The notes: generated by a model not told the origin, from the sequence alone. Positions 22,141 through 33,676 are shown, counted from the first letter of the stretch. The stretch is 64,000 nucleotides of DNA from Dendrobium chrysotoxum (GCA_019925795.1 CM034313.1:25966932-26030931), one strand, 5' to 3'. Numbers and translations: made by a program.

Positions 22141-23610
22141 TTAGAGAGGTGACATGAAAGTGCTAAGACTCTCTCTAACACTAAAGTTGGTACGAGGAAG
22201 GGTAAGATAGGTCCAATCAAGAAGGACACACTCAGTCAAATATAAGTCTAGAGGAGCAACTCCTATAATAGACTCTAATATAACAAGAGGAGACTCATTG
22301 TTCCACTTAGGCTCAGTATCATCTGAATTCAAATTATTGTCTTCCGAATTCATTTTTGTTGTGCTCAAGGTCAGATCAGTTTCTTTCGAGATCAAATTAA
22401 TGTCATCCAGGTAGACCTTATCCAAAGGGATATCCTTAATGAGATTAGGATCGAGATGGGCTAAGGTATCCAAGTTTAAAGATTCCAAATTTCCTAAATC
22501 AGGTTTTAAGTCATATAGGGAGTCTGATTTAACTACTTCAGTTTCATCCTCAAAGAAGTCCTCGTTATCAGTGATATCATTAGCATCTGCAAAATGGATG
22601 CACTCTGTCTTAGGTTCAGAGGACTTTTTCTTTTTAATGCATTTCTTTACTACAATTATAGTCGCAGGGTCAAGAACAGGTGAGGCTACAGGTTTACTGG
22701 GATGGCTAAGAGTCGGTCCAAGTGGGGAGTCATAGGGGCCCGACCCAACAGAAAACCCAATAGAGGGTCGGCCATCAAGGCTAGGTGAAGACCTACAGGG
22801 TGGGACAGCAACCCTGATGTTACTAAGGGATGGGTGGTCTCGACCACCGTAATGTCCACGGGTTGTCTCAACAAAAGAGGTAGGGTGGTGCTCTAGATGA
22901 TGGTCACTAAGTGTAGGGGTCACTCTCTGATCAGCTATGTGGGTGGGAGTGGTATGTCGGACAGGTTTAGGGGTAATCACAGTTGTAGGGAAATGGGTAA
23001 CTGAAGTGTGGTGAGGACTAGGAGTCATGATATCCAATGGGGGTGTAACAGGTGGGTCGGACTGACTTTCACGTGTAAGGCTTTTGAAAGTGCAACACCC
23101 AAAGGTTTGATGAATAGGGGGTGACCTAAACTTAAAACCAGATGGTTGGTCACTGATAGAGGGCAAGTATTTTAAATTAAGTTCTCGCCTCATGTCTTTC
23201 CAAGTAGGGTACTCACCGCAAGACTCTTTATGATCTTCCAACCTCATCCAAAATTGAAGAGCCCGACCTTTTAGGTGAGACTTAGCGATGCTAATCCGAT
23301 GGGACTCAGTGATATCACGTGATTCAAAATAGTCCTCTAACTGTCTAACCCATTCCCTAAAGTAGTAAGGGTCTGAGGAACCATCAAAAGTGGGTAGACG
23401 GTAATGTGACCCTAAGTGAGGTTGTTGTGGCTTAGGTTCAGTTCTAAGTTGATAAACAGAGTGGGATATCTTCCGACTATCCTGATTGACCGAATGGAGC
23501 ACATTCCTAGAGTGGGGAGGGTCAACACTTCTCTCCTTTATGGTTTGAGTCATAGAGCCCACTAAACTAACTAGATCATCCAACTTCTTTTGAAGTCCTA
23601 TCAGATCCAT
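22141..23610 (-). pseudogene. Gypsy gag, long intact ORF (489 codons)
   Basis: The ORF starts MDLIGLQKKLDDLVSLVG at 23610, about 470 bp past the primer site. Residues about 75-150 hold the retrotransposon gag core (RLPTFDGSSDPYYFREWVRQ, GRALQFWMRLED). The later part is Pro/Ser/Thr-rich, then acidic, with no zinc knuckle seen. An intact gag with pol deleted resembles TR-GAG-type elements, which may depend on a partner's enzymes. It may still be translatable, but nothing shows that it is expressed. Confidence 0.8.
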
Positions 23611-24076
23611 TGGGAAGCGCCTGAAACACTTAGGGATGAACCTAGATAGGGGACAGCACCTAAAGTGAAGCTAGACTCTCCAAATTGTCACTAGATGGTG
23701 TACTAAAGATGTGGACAGCAATCCTCACTAGTGGGTAAAAGTCTAGGTGACTAGGAACGGGACCGGATCCCGGGCAGCACCTAAACGCTAAGGTTCCTAG
23801 CCAAAAAGTCCACTAAATGAGTGCAGGAATGCTGTGGACAGCAAGCTATAAGATTGTAGAAGCAACCTAGACAACTAGGTAGGGTATTGTGACAAGGACA
23901 GGGCTTAAACAATGACATAGGCTCACTTAAAATGGTGTAAACAATGCAGGAATTTAAATGGTGGCAAACAAAAACAGTGAATTAAAGTAACAAGTCAACG
24001 GTATGCATGCAAACAGGTTTTGGAAATGTTAACTAGACTCCTAGGACTTCTAGAACATGCAAGGCATGCTAACCAT

Positions 24077-24088
24077 GCTCTGATACCA
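24077..24088 (-). other. Primer binding site, tRNA-iMet type
   Basis: The minus strand reads TGGTATCAGAGC, a perfect match to the common plant tRNA-iMet complement. It lies four bases after the CA end of the 5' LTR remnant at 24093. Confidence 0.92.
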
Positions 24089-24092
24089 AATA

Positions 24093-25403
24093 TGATGTAG
24101 AATGTATATGCAAAGATGAATTATTGAATGAAAAGTTTGCTCTACTTGCTTGTTCTCTTAGTGAGTTCATGAGGGGAGAAGGATCTCTTAGTGAGTTCCT
24201 TAGAGGAGATAGATCTCTTTGTGAGTTCTAGGTTTTCTTTTCCAAGATTTCTTTGTGAGATTTGGAGTGGGATCAATTGTGGCCGAGCCCCTTCCTCCCT
24301 TGTCCAAAGCCGGCGGCCCTCCTTGGGCTTTCAAGCCACCGGCCACCACCATTCCACCGCCAACCTCCACCTCCACCCAAGCCCTTGCTTCCCCCTTGAC
24401 CCCTAGCCGCCCCCTTAGATTTGAAATTCAAAATTTTCAATCAATACTTTCCTAATTTGGAGACTCTAAATTAGGAAAGTTTTAATTTATCATTCAATTA
24501 GAATTTCAAATTTAAGAGGAGTCATCAATCTCCCTCCAAATTCACTTAGCCCCATTTGGAAACTACTTTAAACTCCTCATAATCACCCCTCCCCCTCTCT
24601 CCATGCCGCCGGCCCCATGCATGGACAAATCCCCTCTCTTGCCAAGTTAACCCCCACCCACATTTAATATTGAATTTGAAATTCAAACTCATTCCCTCCA
24701 AATTCACTTAAATCTGAAATTAAATTCAGAATTATTGTGAATCCCTAATTTTCCCTAACCCTAGCCGCCCCCCATTTCATCCCTATCCTCTCATGCCGCC
24801 GCCCCTCCTTCACCCCTCCTCTCTAATCACCATGTATGGCGGAACCCGAATGGAACTTTTGGTTTTGTGCATGACGATCGAGATCAAGTCGACATCCTCC
24901 AATCGCCTTTCTTTGACGTGGGCTTTGATTTCGATGACACCGTTGAAGAATACATCGACTGCATCCAATATACCTTAGTTGACATGATTGACGAACAAAG
25001 ATCAAAGGGACGTTGGATCATCACCGGACAACCATCTTCCTCCACCACTCCAGCCACCTCTCCAAGAACGACGATCTTAGGTTCCTTCTTCCTCGGAGTG
25101 ACCTTGCTTCTAATGTGGAGACTCTTCTTCCGCTAAAGCCTAGACTAGTTGAGCGAATTGGTTCCAAAGGTGAAAGTTCTCATTATTAAATCTTGGATTC
25201 TTGTTTACAGTCGTAGTTTTACGATTGCTCTTTGTGTTGTCTTAAATTGTTTGGTTGTTCAACATCGCTCTTCTTTGCCTAAGCAAAGTCAAATATTACG
25301 ATTTCCGAGAATTATTCCATGTTGTCAGTAATAATCTTATGGTGGAATACTTTGTTAATTTGCTCTCTTTAATTTCTTAAGTAACTCCTATTGTTTCACA
25401 TCA
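24093..25403 (+). repeat. Right terminal sequence: 30-bp LTR end fused to an inverted R-U5-like segment
   Basis: Bases 24093 to about 24122 match the outer end of the left LTR (tgatgtagaaNgtatatgc) in the expected orientation. From there to 25403 the sequence follows the left LTR read from the opposite strand. It starts at ttattgaatgaaa, passes gagttcatgag repeats, CCGGCC-rich and aaattcaaa blocks and ccgctaaag, and ends CACATCA. The U3 part is absent. A plus-strand frame at 24867-25136 (89 codons, acidic with a hydrophobic tail) is unrecognised. Confidence 0.65.
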
Positions 25404-25408
25404 TTAGT
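25404..25408. repeat. Target site duplication, right copy (ttagt)
   Basis: Exact partner of 19317-19321. A 5-bp duplication is the usual length for plant Gypsy integration. Confidence 0.75.
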
Positions 25409-25779
25409 GTTCCTTCTTCTTATTATCATTCTACCAAATACACAAAATACAAAATGACTGGAATGCAAACATTTTGACAGATTACATCTGAAAAGAGAGC
25501 AGTAGATTCAGGTGGAATTAACATCAAGATAATTTGCAGAAATATGTTCTCCCTCACTAATTAACATGAAAGGTACAATGATAAGGATTAGAGCAAATAT
25601 ATTATGCCTAGCTGTTAAAAAGAAGTGCAAAGTAGAGATAAAGCAAAAAACACTCAACAGCAATGAGGGAAAGGATCCATCCAGCTAATTCTTACGGGAT
25701 GAAAGACATTTTCCCTTACTAAAAGCTACTCTGACATGAGCTTTTGATGATTATTTATATGTCAAACTCCATGCTTTAT

Positions 25780-26036
25780 ATTTTTACATTTTTTTAAAGA
25801 GATAAAATATGTCCCATATATTTTATAAAGGAGCACATCAACTGTAAAATTTAAAAACTGTAAAATTTTAAAGAATCACAAAGGGACAAACTCTTGATAC
25901 AAGAGCCAAATAAAAATAATCCCTTAATATTTTTTCTAAAAAAATGAGCAAATGTGCTATAGTAAGGATTGAACCTATGATCTCATGGCTGGGTGTTGGT
26001 ATATGAACCAATAAGCCAAAGCCTAGTTCATATGCT
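25780..26036 (-). mobile_element. tRNA-derived SINE-like unit
   Basis: The minus strand shows an RNA polymerase III box A-like TGGCTTATTGG (26008-26018) and a box B GGTTCAATCC (25966-25975) spaced about 32 bp apart, as in tRNA-headed SINEs. The body runs towards lower coordinates into a T-rich end, where a boundary is uncertain. No acceptor stem can be folded, so it is not a tRNA gene. It begins roughly 200 bp past the LINE tail at 26220. Confidence 0.45.
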
Positions 26037-26219
26037 TCATATTTTCATGTGATATAAGATGTATCGAAGGCTATGTTTTTTTAATGAGCGGTAATGCAAT
26101 GAAATGAGACGCAATTTAAATATGGATATGTTTTGCAACTTTTTTATGCATATTCTAACGAATATGCATAAATATAACACACAACAGGAGCAAAAAAAAA
26201 GCATGAAATATTTATAACA

Positions 26220-26720
26220 AAACCATCTATTATAGATAATTAATTTATTAACAATAATGAGCAATAGCAACAACAAGAAGCCTTTATCCCACTGCATAGG
26301 GTTGGTTATATGAATCCTTTTCTCCATTGTATCCTATTAAAAGTCAAATTCTCCTTAAATCTAATAAAACAAAGACCATTTTTAATACTTTCTTACAAAG
26401 TTTTTTTAGATATATCTCAAAACATTTCTTAACATAAATCAGATTTAATATATCCACACTCTTCGATAAGGGATATTGGAAGATTGATATTTTATGTGAT
26501 CAAACTATTTAAGACGATTCTCTCTAATCTTATCTGCTACTAGAACTACTCCAACCTTTTTGCATATATACTCATTTTGCATTCTGGCTCTAAGTGTAAA
26601 ACTACTCACCCACTTAAGCATCCTTATCTTAGCAACATTTAAAATAATTTTATACATCTCTTTTAATGGCCAACATTCCATGCCATAAAGCGTTGCAAGT
26701 TTTACCACTATCTAATAAAA
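26220..26720 (-). pseudogene. RTE-type LINE, 3' end of reverse transcriptase ORF
   Basis: The minus strand gives LATLYGMECWPLKEMY, RMLKWVSSFTLR and KKVGVVLVADKIREN (26505-26708). After a frameshifted stretch come MEKRIHITNPMQWDKGF and a Leu run encoded by the TTG-like tail near 26250. This matches the C-terminal region of plant RTE LINEs. The 5' part is absent, as is usual for truncated insertions. Related to the copy at 57520-58445. Confidence 0.8.
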
Positions 26721-28240
26721 TGTATACTATTAACACTAATAATGAGCAAGAAAAAAAATCGATCTTTATAAATTGTTAACGGACCACCTGAATAATTTAA
26801 TCACAATGTTTTGAGATCTCATATAGAAAAATAACAGATTAAGATTTTCTGCATAAAATGAGAATCCAAATTTGTTAGATTTCAAATCACACTTTTGCAA
26901 CCAATTAATAAATCGAGGATACAACTAAAATGAAAAGAAGAGGGAAAGAAGAACCCTAAAAATCCTGAGAGAATTGGAAGAAGAAGAGTTCTTCACATCA
27001 AGGAGAAAAGAAAAATCCTCCATTGAACAGCACACAGCGTGTTCTCTCATATATAACATGATATGTAAAGAGGCGGAAAACACAAGAAATAAAATACCTG
27101 GATTATATCAGATTTTCAAATCCCGATGTTAGCTGGAATGTAAGCCAAAATGACTTGAAACGTATATATGGAAAATCCATCATAAGGTATATATGGCAGA
27201 TCCCGTACAATCCCAAGACAAAGATCAGATCATTAAACATAAGGTATGGGATTTATTTGAGTACCTTATGCTAGGTCTGTCATAAGGTATAGAATAAGGT
27301 ACAATCAATTGATAGAAAAAACCTACACAGAAAACAGTTAACCAATACATCAAATATAATATTTATTATTATAGGATAGAAAAAAAATGAACCTCAAGAT
27401 GAAGATAAATTCAAGGGATGTCCGCTGCAAGATCTAAAACTCAACAACAATCCTAGACAAATTTATGAAGACTCAACAACTCAAAATTGGGCGCAAAACA
27501 AATTCTGCTTCAAGACAAAAATAACATGAAGAAACAAAATAATGTTTTACTCGACTAGCACATACTTAACCAGTTTCAAGGGGTACAAATCAACGAATCA
27601 TTCATAAATTCATAATCAAGTGATTAGTAGTGTAAACTCATGAATGCCTTCACAGGTGTCTCATAGATAGCTACCAGGTCTTGATGAGGATACTCTCTCT
27701 CAAGAGGGGTTCCTTTCGAGAAACTTGGTTGGGACCTATAGAGGGACTCGCTCAAAGAGACTGATGGGCTCAACTCACCTGAGCCTACTGTGAAGTTCGC
27801 CCTACAGTATATGAACTGAGGCCCCACGTCAAACCACCACGCGCTCTACCTCTACCTCACTGGCTCTACCCCAAAAAGTTCTAACTCACCCAAGTCAATT
27901 ATAAGAAGCATTTACTCGAAAGACAAATTGTTCAACCACAACCATCCAGCTTAAAGCTCTTTCATTCCCATATCTCACTCTCCTTCTCCCTTAAGGCTGC
28001 ATAAGATCTTCTACACAAGTCATTAGTCATGCATGATCATTTGCTAGGGCTCACTCGTAGACTCACCTGAATCCTAGTCGTCACCACCGAGCTCGATCCA
28101 GAGAGCTCGCTCATTGACTTCACCCTCCTCTAGCCTATCGGGAGGCGACACATGTTAGACTAGGATGTAGCATTGTGCGGGTACTCTATATAGCTTGTCT
28201 TTTCATTTACTTTATCTCTGTATAGCCTTTCCTATAGCCT
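26721..28240 (+). other. Non-coding; right part resembles the LTR of the Tat element
   Basis: No coding domain. From about 27600 the composition becomes rich in gctcg/actcacc words like the Tat LTR at 45640-46500. A TATA-like ctataaatagg lies at 28250-28260, just before RT sequence begins. The LTR start was not located. Confidence 0.45.
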
Positions 28241-28255
28241 TCAGAACCCCTATAA

Positions 28256-30640
28256 ATAGGAAGTGATGAGAAATAGTTGGGGCATCAATGTAAACCCTGT
28301 CAAGATGAAAGCTATTATGTTAATGTAGCCGCCCAAGATAGCCAAGGATGTACAGTGACTCACTGGGCAAGTCGCCAGACTAAATGGCTTCATCTCTCTA
28401 CTTGGTGAAAGATGCTCACCCTTCTTCAAAGTCCATAGGAGCACCAGGAAATTATCTTCGGATGAGGTCTGTGAAGCTGCCTTCCAGTAACTAAAACTTA
28501 TTCTCACCTCACTACCCCTACTCTAGAACCCACAACAAGACAAAGATTTGTTGTTGTATCTACGGGTGAGCGAAGAAGCCATTAGCTCGGCACTCATCAG
28601 AGAAGAAAGAAGCAATAGTCCCTGTACTATATGAGTAAAACACTCAAGAGGAGTGGAGCAAAGATATCCAATTATGGAGAAACTCACAAATGCATTAGTA
28701 AATCTAGCCAAGTAACTGCGACCCAACTTTTAAGCCCATCCAATTCAAGTGATAATCGACCACACATTAAAGTTTTATTCGCCAAACCAAATCATTATGA
28801 GAGATTACTTAAGTAATCAGTGGAACTGAGTGAATTCCAAATCACTTACGTGCCAAGGGTAGCCATCAAGGCTCAAGCACTCACCGACTATCTCGTGGAT
28901 TTGAATAATCAAGGCGCCAAGTCAAAAGTTGAGACTCCATAACAGTGTTGTACACTCTACATAGATGACGCCTCAAGAGAGTAGGGAGTCAGCACGGGCA
29001 TGATTCTACAGAGCCTGACTAGAATCACCGTCACTCATGTAGCGAGCATAGAATTCAAAGTTACAAACAATCAAGCCGAGTATGAAACTTTGCTCGTTGG
29101 CCTGTGACTTGCCTCAAGGCTAGGGGCAACTTGGTCGTGTATTCCGACTCATAGTTAATGGTGAATCAGATCAATGTAGAATACGAAGTAGGATACGAAC
29201 TAGTTTTGAAATATTTATTCATAGTAAAGGCGGAGATTGGAAAGCTAAAATACTTCAAGATCTCCAAAATCCCCAAAGACTAGAACCAACTTGCCGAACA
29301 CTTTTCCAAGCAAGGGAATCATGATGAGTGACCCGCAGTGAGCATCGCAAGGCCGACGATTGAAGTGGAGGATGTTATGGAAATTGAACAAACCGCACTG
29401 CAAGTTGGATAGATCCATGGGTTGAGTACTTAAAAATGAGAGCGATGTCGTTGAAGTAACTACTTGTTGATTGTTGGTGAATTATTTAGAAGATTGGCAA
29501 TTTCTCTCAAATTGAGATGTGAGACAGTACTCAAGTACACTCGGGCGAGTGTGGCAATCACTTAAGAGGAAGGAAGCTTGCCCATAAAATCCTAATGCAA
29601 TGATACTTTTGGCTGACTCTGAGGAAGGACTTGGAGGAATTTTCAAAAGGTGTGCTCAATGCCAAAAATTCTCTCCTATGCAGATACAACCCTAGCATAA
29701 GCTACAACTCATAAGTAACCCTTGGCCGTTCTCCATTTGGGGATGGATCTGTTGGGAACATTCTCATCTTCGACAAGCCAGAGGAAATTCATTCTAGTCA
29801 AGGTCCACTATTTCACCAAGTGACTAGAAGCCAAAAGACTCGACAAAATCATAATTGCAATGATAAGGAACTTAATTTGGATTGATATAATATGTTAACA
29901 TGGTGTTCCCCTCACCATTATCATCGACAATGTGCCATAGTTTGTCGATAAGATTTAGAAGAGTTCTGCAACTCACAAGGCATCCGTTTGAAGTTTGACT
30001 CAGTCCAACACCCATAAACTAATGGCCAAGTTAAAGCTGTCAATAAGCTGATACTAATCTCCTAAAGAAGGTGAAAGACACCAAAAGTAAGTGGGTGGAT
30101 GCAATTCCCTTAGTCTTGTGGGCTCTAAGGACGACCATATCATTGACGATTGGACACACACATTGTACTTGTTCTTCCACGGCGCCAAGGCAGTACTACT
30201 TGTTGAACTTAACTTGCACAGCCAGTGGGTGGTCATCGCTGCTAACCATGAAGAGGGTGAACTCGAAGAGTGGGATGCAGTCAATTAAGAAGGCCTACAG
30301 ACGACAACAAATTTGCTAGATAAACTCAATGAAGAAGCTGACCTCATAAGTCAAAAGGAAAATAACCAAATTCTATAATTTGCACATCAGAGAAAAGATC
30401 TTTCAACCCGCGATGATCTCATTCTGAAGAAGGTGGAAGCTATTGCTCGCCACTCGGTACTCGTCAAACAGACAAGCACTAGGATGACCCATACAACATT
30501 AAAGAACAAGTTGGCCTAGGAGCACACCAACTGCAGACTCACCCTGAAAAGGAAGTTCCAAGGATATGGAGTGCTGACAACCTTAAGATCTTCTATCCAT
30601 GATGGAAAGTACCCAATGACTATGTTTACAATTTTATTTA
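28256..30640 (+). pseudogene. Tat-lineage Gypsy pol remnant (RT end, two RNase H domains, integrase)
   Basis: Degenerate plus-strand translation shows the RT connection (QVARLNGFISLLGERCSPFF, about 28360-28430), then RNase H (YLRVSEEAISSALIREE, about 28555-28600). A second RNase H-like domain follows, with TLYIDDASRE and VTNNQAEYETLLVGL (about 28950-29105); this extra domain marks the Tat lineage. Integrase follows, with the zinc region (GECGNHLRGRKLAHKIL, RCAQCQKF near 29650), a core broken by frameshifts, HP-TNGQVKAVNK (30010-30045), and DTKSKWVDAIPLVLWALRTT (30074-30135). The C-terminal region reaches about 30610. Many stops. RT N-terminus, protease and gag are missing. Confidence 0.8.
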
Positions 30641-32052
30641 TCCTTGTATCTGTTTATGTTAAAGCTATAATAAAATTCTCTTTACTCTAGTTTCTACTTG
30701 TATGAGCGAGCTTTTCACTTAATAATTTTTTTTTTATTCTCGTGGAACTCGTGCCGACTTGAAAAATGATGCTTAGGAGACTTGCAAGTCGAAGAGGATT
30801 ATGACGGAAGGACTTGCACATTCAGGATAGTCGCCCAAACTCTTGGGAAACTCGCGCCACTAAGGCCAAGTGCATAAGGGGAGCTCCTAGTGGAATCAAG
30901 GGCAAGAACTCATCGAGTCCTAGACACGATGACACAATAACTAAGTGCGATTGAATGCAGTGAGGACCACCTAAGTTCTCACTCAAGTTCAAGATCAAAG
31001 CGAGCCAAACAACGCCTTTTAGGAGAGCCAAGGCCCCTAAGCACAAAGACTTACAGGCCAGCCAAAGGCCCTAGGTGAAGGAAATTCACTGATTAGGTGA
31101 GGATACCTACCTACTTGGGTCGAATCTCTTCCCGAGTATTGCTTAAAAACTGCATGATTTTGCTTGGTGAGCTCATATCATAATATGGTAAGAAAGCAAA
31201 ATAAAATAAATAACAGGAAAAAAGAAAGTCCAAAATAATCATTATTTTTATTTTATTCCAAAAAGTATGCAAGTATAATCACCCGTAGGGCATAAAAGAA
31301 AAAATATCGGGAATACAACTGCAAAGCGAATGAGCATAACTCAGTCGCTAACCCACTCGCCCATGCTAATTACTTCCCTAGGAAACCTGTCGAAGCTAAC
31401 TAATGGAAGGAGAGGGCTTATAATAAGACTATTCCCCAAGGAAACACTCAACCAACACTCGTTGGTATGGTAATCTTCCACTAGAAGAAAAAGCAAGACC
31501 TCGTCGCTTCCTCTCTAGCACTAGCTCACAATCAACACTTTCCTGGGATGAAGAGGAACAAGGCCACGATGAGAAGGTGAGAGCGAGAGAAAGGTTGTCG
31601 CCAAGAGGATGACCGTACCACCTAACTGAAGCCACCTTTTGCCGCTCACTCACCGCATGACTCAGTAATTCACCCCATACAACAGGTGTTTTTTTTTTCA
31701 ATGATATAACTTTCAGTATGTATACTTGTTTCGCTCAGTCATGACAAGCTAAGACCCTTGAGAATCTGCATAACTCACCCATCTCTCAATTGCACAAAGC
31801 CAAACTCGCATTGGATTAAGGCCTGCAGACCCTATGCAGGCATAGCAAGAGCTTACCCAAACCTTAAACTTACAAATGGAAAAACAAAAGTGGCCAAGCT
31901 ATCCTAACGTCGACCCTTATTTATAAAACCCGAGGAAGTTGTCACCATCACAGCTATCAATGTGGACTAGGCGCAATCATTAAAGCGAGTCGAGCATGGT
32001 CAACAAGGCCACCGTAAAGCTGACAGGGAAATTAATTTATGCATATCGTTCA
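30641..32052 (+). other. 3' untranslated region / possible LTR of the Tat element
   Basis: No coding domains. Rich in actcgc and cgagt words like other Tat flanks here. It is interrupted at its right by the hAT insertion. Confidence 0.4.
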
Positions 32053-32375
32053 CCTAACTCCTAAGATGCACCGACACGGACATGGCGACACGGACACGAC
32101 ATGGACACGGGACATGGCATTTTTTAGAAATATAGGACACGGGTGCGACGTGGACACGACATAATAATTTTTTTAATATAATATATAGAAATAAAGGTGA
32201 CACCATATTAAAAATGGTAAGCAATAATAAATCAATGTCATGAGGACTTGTTTAGCTTATAACATTAAAATGTTTAGTACAATCACAAAAATATAAGCAA
32301 AAAATCATTTAGTACAACATGAAGGTTCAACTACTCAATAGAGGGAATGATAGAATTAGATTCAGAGGTTGGTCT

Positions 32376-32732
32376 TTAGCCTTCAATATCATCATCATTG
32401 AATATCATTGCTTCCAATTCTGGTTCATCTAGAGAAAGATTTGCAACCTCCAATAATCCCATATCATCAAAGCACTCGAACCCATCTCCAGCAACATCCC
32501 ACATCTTGTTATCACCTGTCATATAAAGTGGGATCTTCCTTGATAGAAGACGAAGATTTGTATGCACATAAATTAAATCTTCAGCTCGTTGTGGAGTTAT
32601 TTTATTCCTCTTCATCGATTGAATAAATGAGTATGTGCGCCAATTTCTCTCACAACAAGAAGAGGATGATACTTGACCAAGAAGTTTTATTGCTATTGTT
32701 TGAAGAAGCGGTGCTGAAGCTCCATGAATCAT
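32376..32732 (-). pseudogene. hAT transposase C-terminal dimerisation region
   Basis: The minus strand reads LLQTIAIKLLGQVSSSSCCE, then RNWRTYSFIQSMKRNKI and LIYVHTNLRLL, the hATC dimerisation signature. An acidic tail follows, with FNDDDIEG at the stop. The N-terminal DNA-binding and catalytic parts are absent; upstream the frame runs straight into the 11-bp satellite. Transposition would need a transposase supplied from elsewhere. Confidence 0.85.
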
Positions 32733-32736
32733 AGCA

Positions 32737-33140
32737 AAAGCGCAGCAAAAGTGCAGCAAAAGTGCAGCTAAAGCGCACCTAAAGCGCACCTAAAGCGCGC
32801 AACTAAAGTGCACCTAAAGCGCAGCTAAAGCGCAGCAAAAGCGCAGCTAAAACGCAACTAGAGCGCAGCTAGAGCGCACCTAAAGCGCGCAACTAAAGCG
32901 CAGCTAAAGCGCACCTAAAGCGCACCTAAAGCACAGCTAAAAAGCGCAGCTAAGGCGAACCTAAAGCGCACCTAAAGTGCAGCTAAAGAGCATTTAAAGC
33001 GTAGCTAAAGTGCACCTAAAGCGCAACTAAAGCGCACCTAAAGCGCAGCTAAAGCGCAACTAAAACGCAATTAAGGGAAAAATTTTACTCTTTTGTTGCA
33101 CTTTAGTTGCCCTTTTGCTGCGCTTTAGTTGCACTTTTGC
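32737..33140. repeat. 11-bp satellite (consensus GCGCAGCTAAA) inside the hAT element
   Basis: About 30 tandem copies of an 11-bp unit, alternating roughly between GCGCAGCTAAA and GCGCACCTAAA, from 32737 to 33075. A short block at 33094-33140 repeats the unit in inverted orientation (actttagttgc), so the tract could fold back. Occasional 2-bp slips (GCGCGC) shift the phase. Confidence 0.95.
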
Positions 33141-33676
33141 AAAAGGACAGCTTAAGCATAGCAAAAAGGCATCTAAATGGATAGAAATGATGAATGGAGA
33201 AAAAATGGCAAAATCAACTTACATGTTTGAAAATTTTTATGCAGTTTGGTGTCGCCTTTCCTCGGCTGCGCACAGAAACTAAGGAGGAAGGCTTGTTGCT
33301 TACGACCGGAAGGGAAGACTAAGGGTGCGATCTCCAGGCAACCGTTGCTCGGGGGAAAGATCTCCAGTTGACCGCTGCTCGCCTCAATCGCTCGAGAAAA
33401 CCACGAATACGAATAGGAATACGGATTAGGGCGAAGATGAAGACTCGGGCATGAATCGGCTAATATAAAATAGCGGGACTAGAGTTTTTCTTTTTTTTTT
33501 AAATTTAATTATCAAATAGCCAGACACGCGTGTCCGATTTTTTTTTTTTAAATGGGACACACTAATAACGTGTCTGACACGTGTCCCCGCCGTGTCGGAC
33601 GCGTGTCCGTGTCCGACACGTGTCTGACACTGCATACCCTCTTAAAACGGAGTGTCGGTGCATCATAGCCTAACTC

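Larger units (their letters stand above)
19322..25403 (-). mobile_element. Non-autonomous Gypsy (chromovirus-like) element with opposed LTR-like ends
   Basis: A 6082-bp insertion flanked by ttagt at 19317-19321 and 25404-25408. On the minus strand it carries a tRNA-Met primer site, gag, then only the integrase C-terminal part and a chromodomain; protease, RT, RNase H and the integrase core are missing. The left LTR is intact-looking and points minus. The right terminal sequence, except its first 30 bp, resembles the same LTR family in the opposite orientation. It sits in the 25-kb intron of the DUF92 gene, on the same strand as that gene. Confidence 0.8.
32061..33668 (-). mobile_element. hAT DNA transposon with intact ends
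   Basis: Terminal inverted repeats CTAAGATGCACCGACAC (left) and CTATGATGCACCGACAC (right, reverse strand) differ by one base. They are flanked by a perfect 8-bp duplication cctaactc at 32053-32060 and 33669-33676. Subterminal regions are packed with gacac/gtgtc words on both sides (32071-32160, 33520-33650), as expected for transposase binding sites. Inside are a transposase C-terminus and a satellite array. The 8-bp duplication and domain define hAT. Confidence 0.93.

Noticed and set aside
22439..22874. ORFs overlapping the Gypsy gag
   Set aside because: Shadows of the 489-codon gag frame.
25966..26018. tRNA gene on the minus strand
   Set aside because: Box A and box B are present, but no acceptor stem or anticodon arm can be formed; a SINE-type head fits better.
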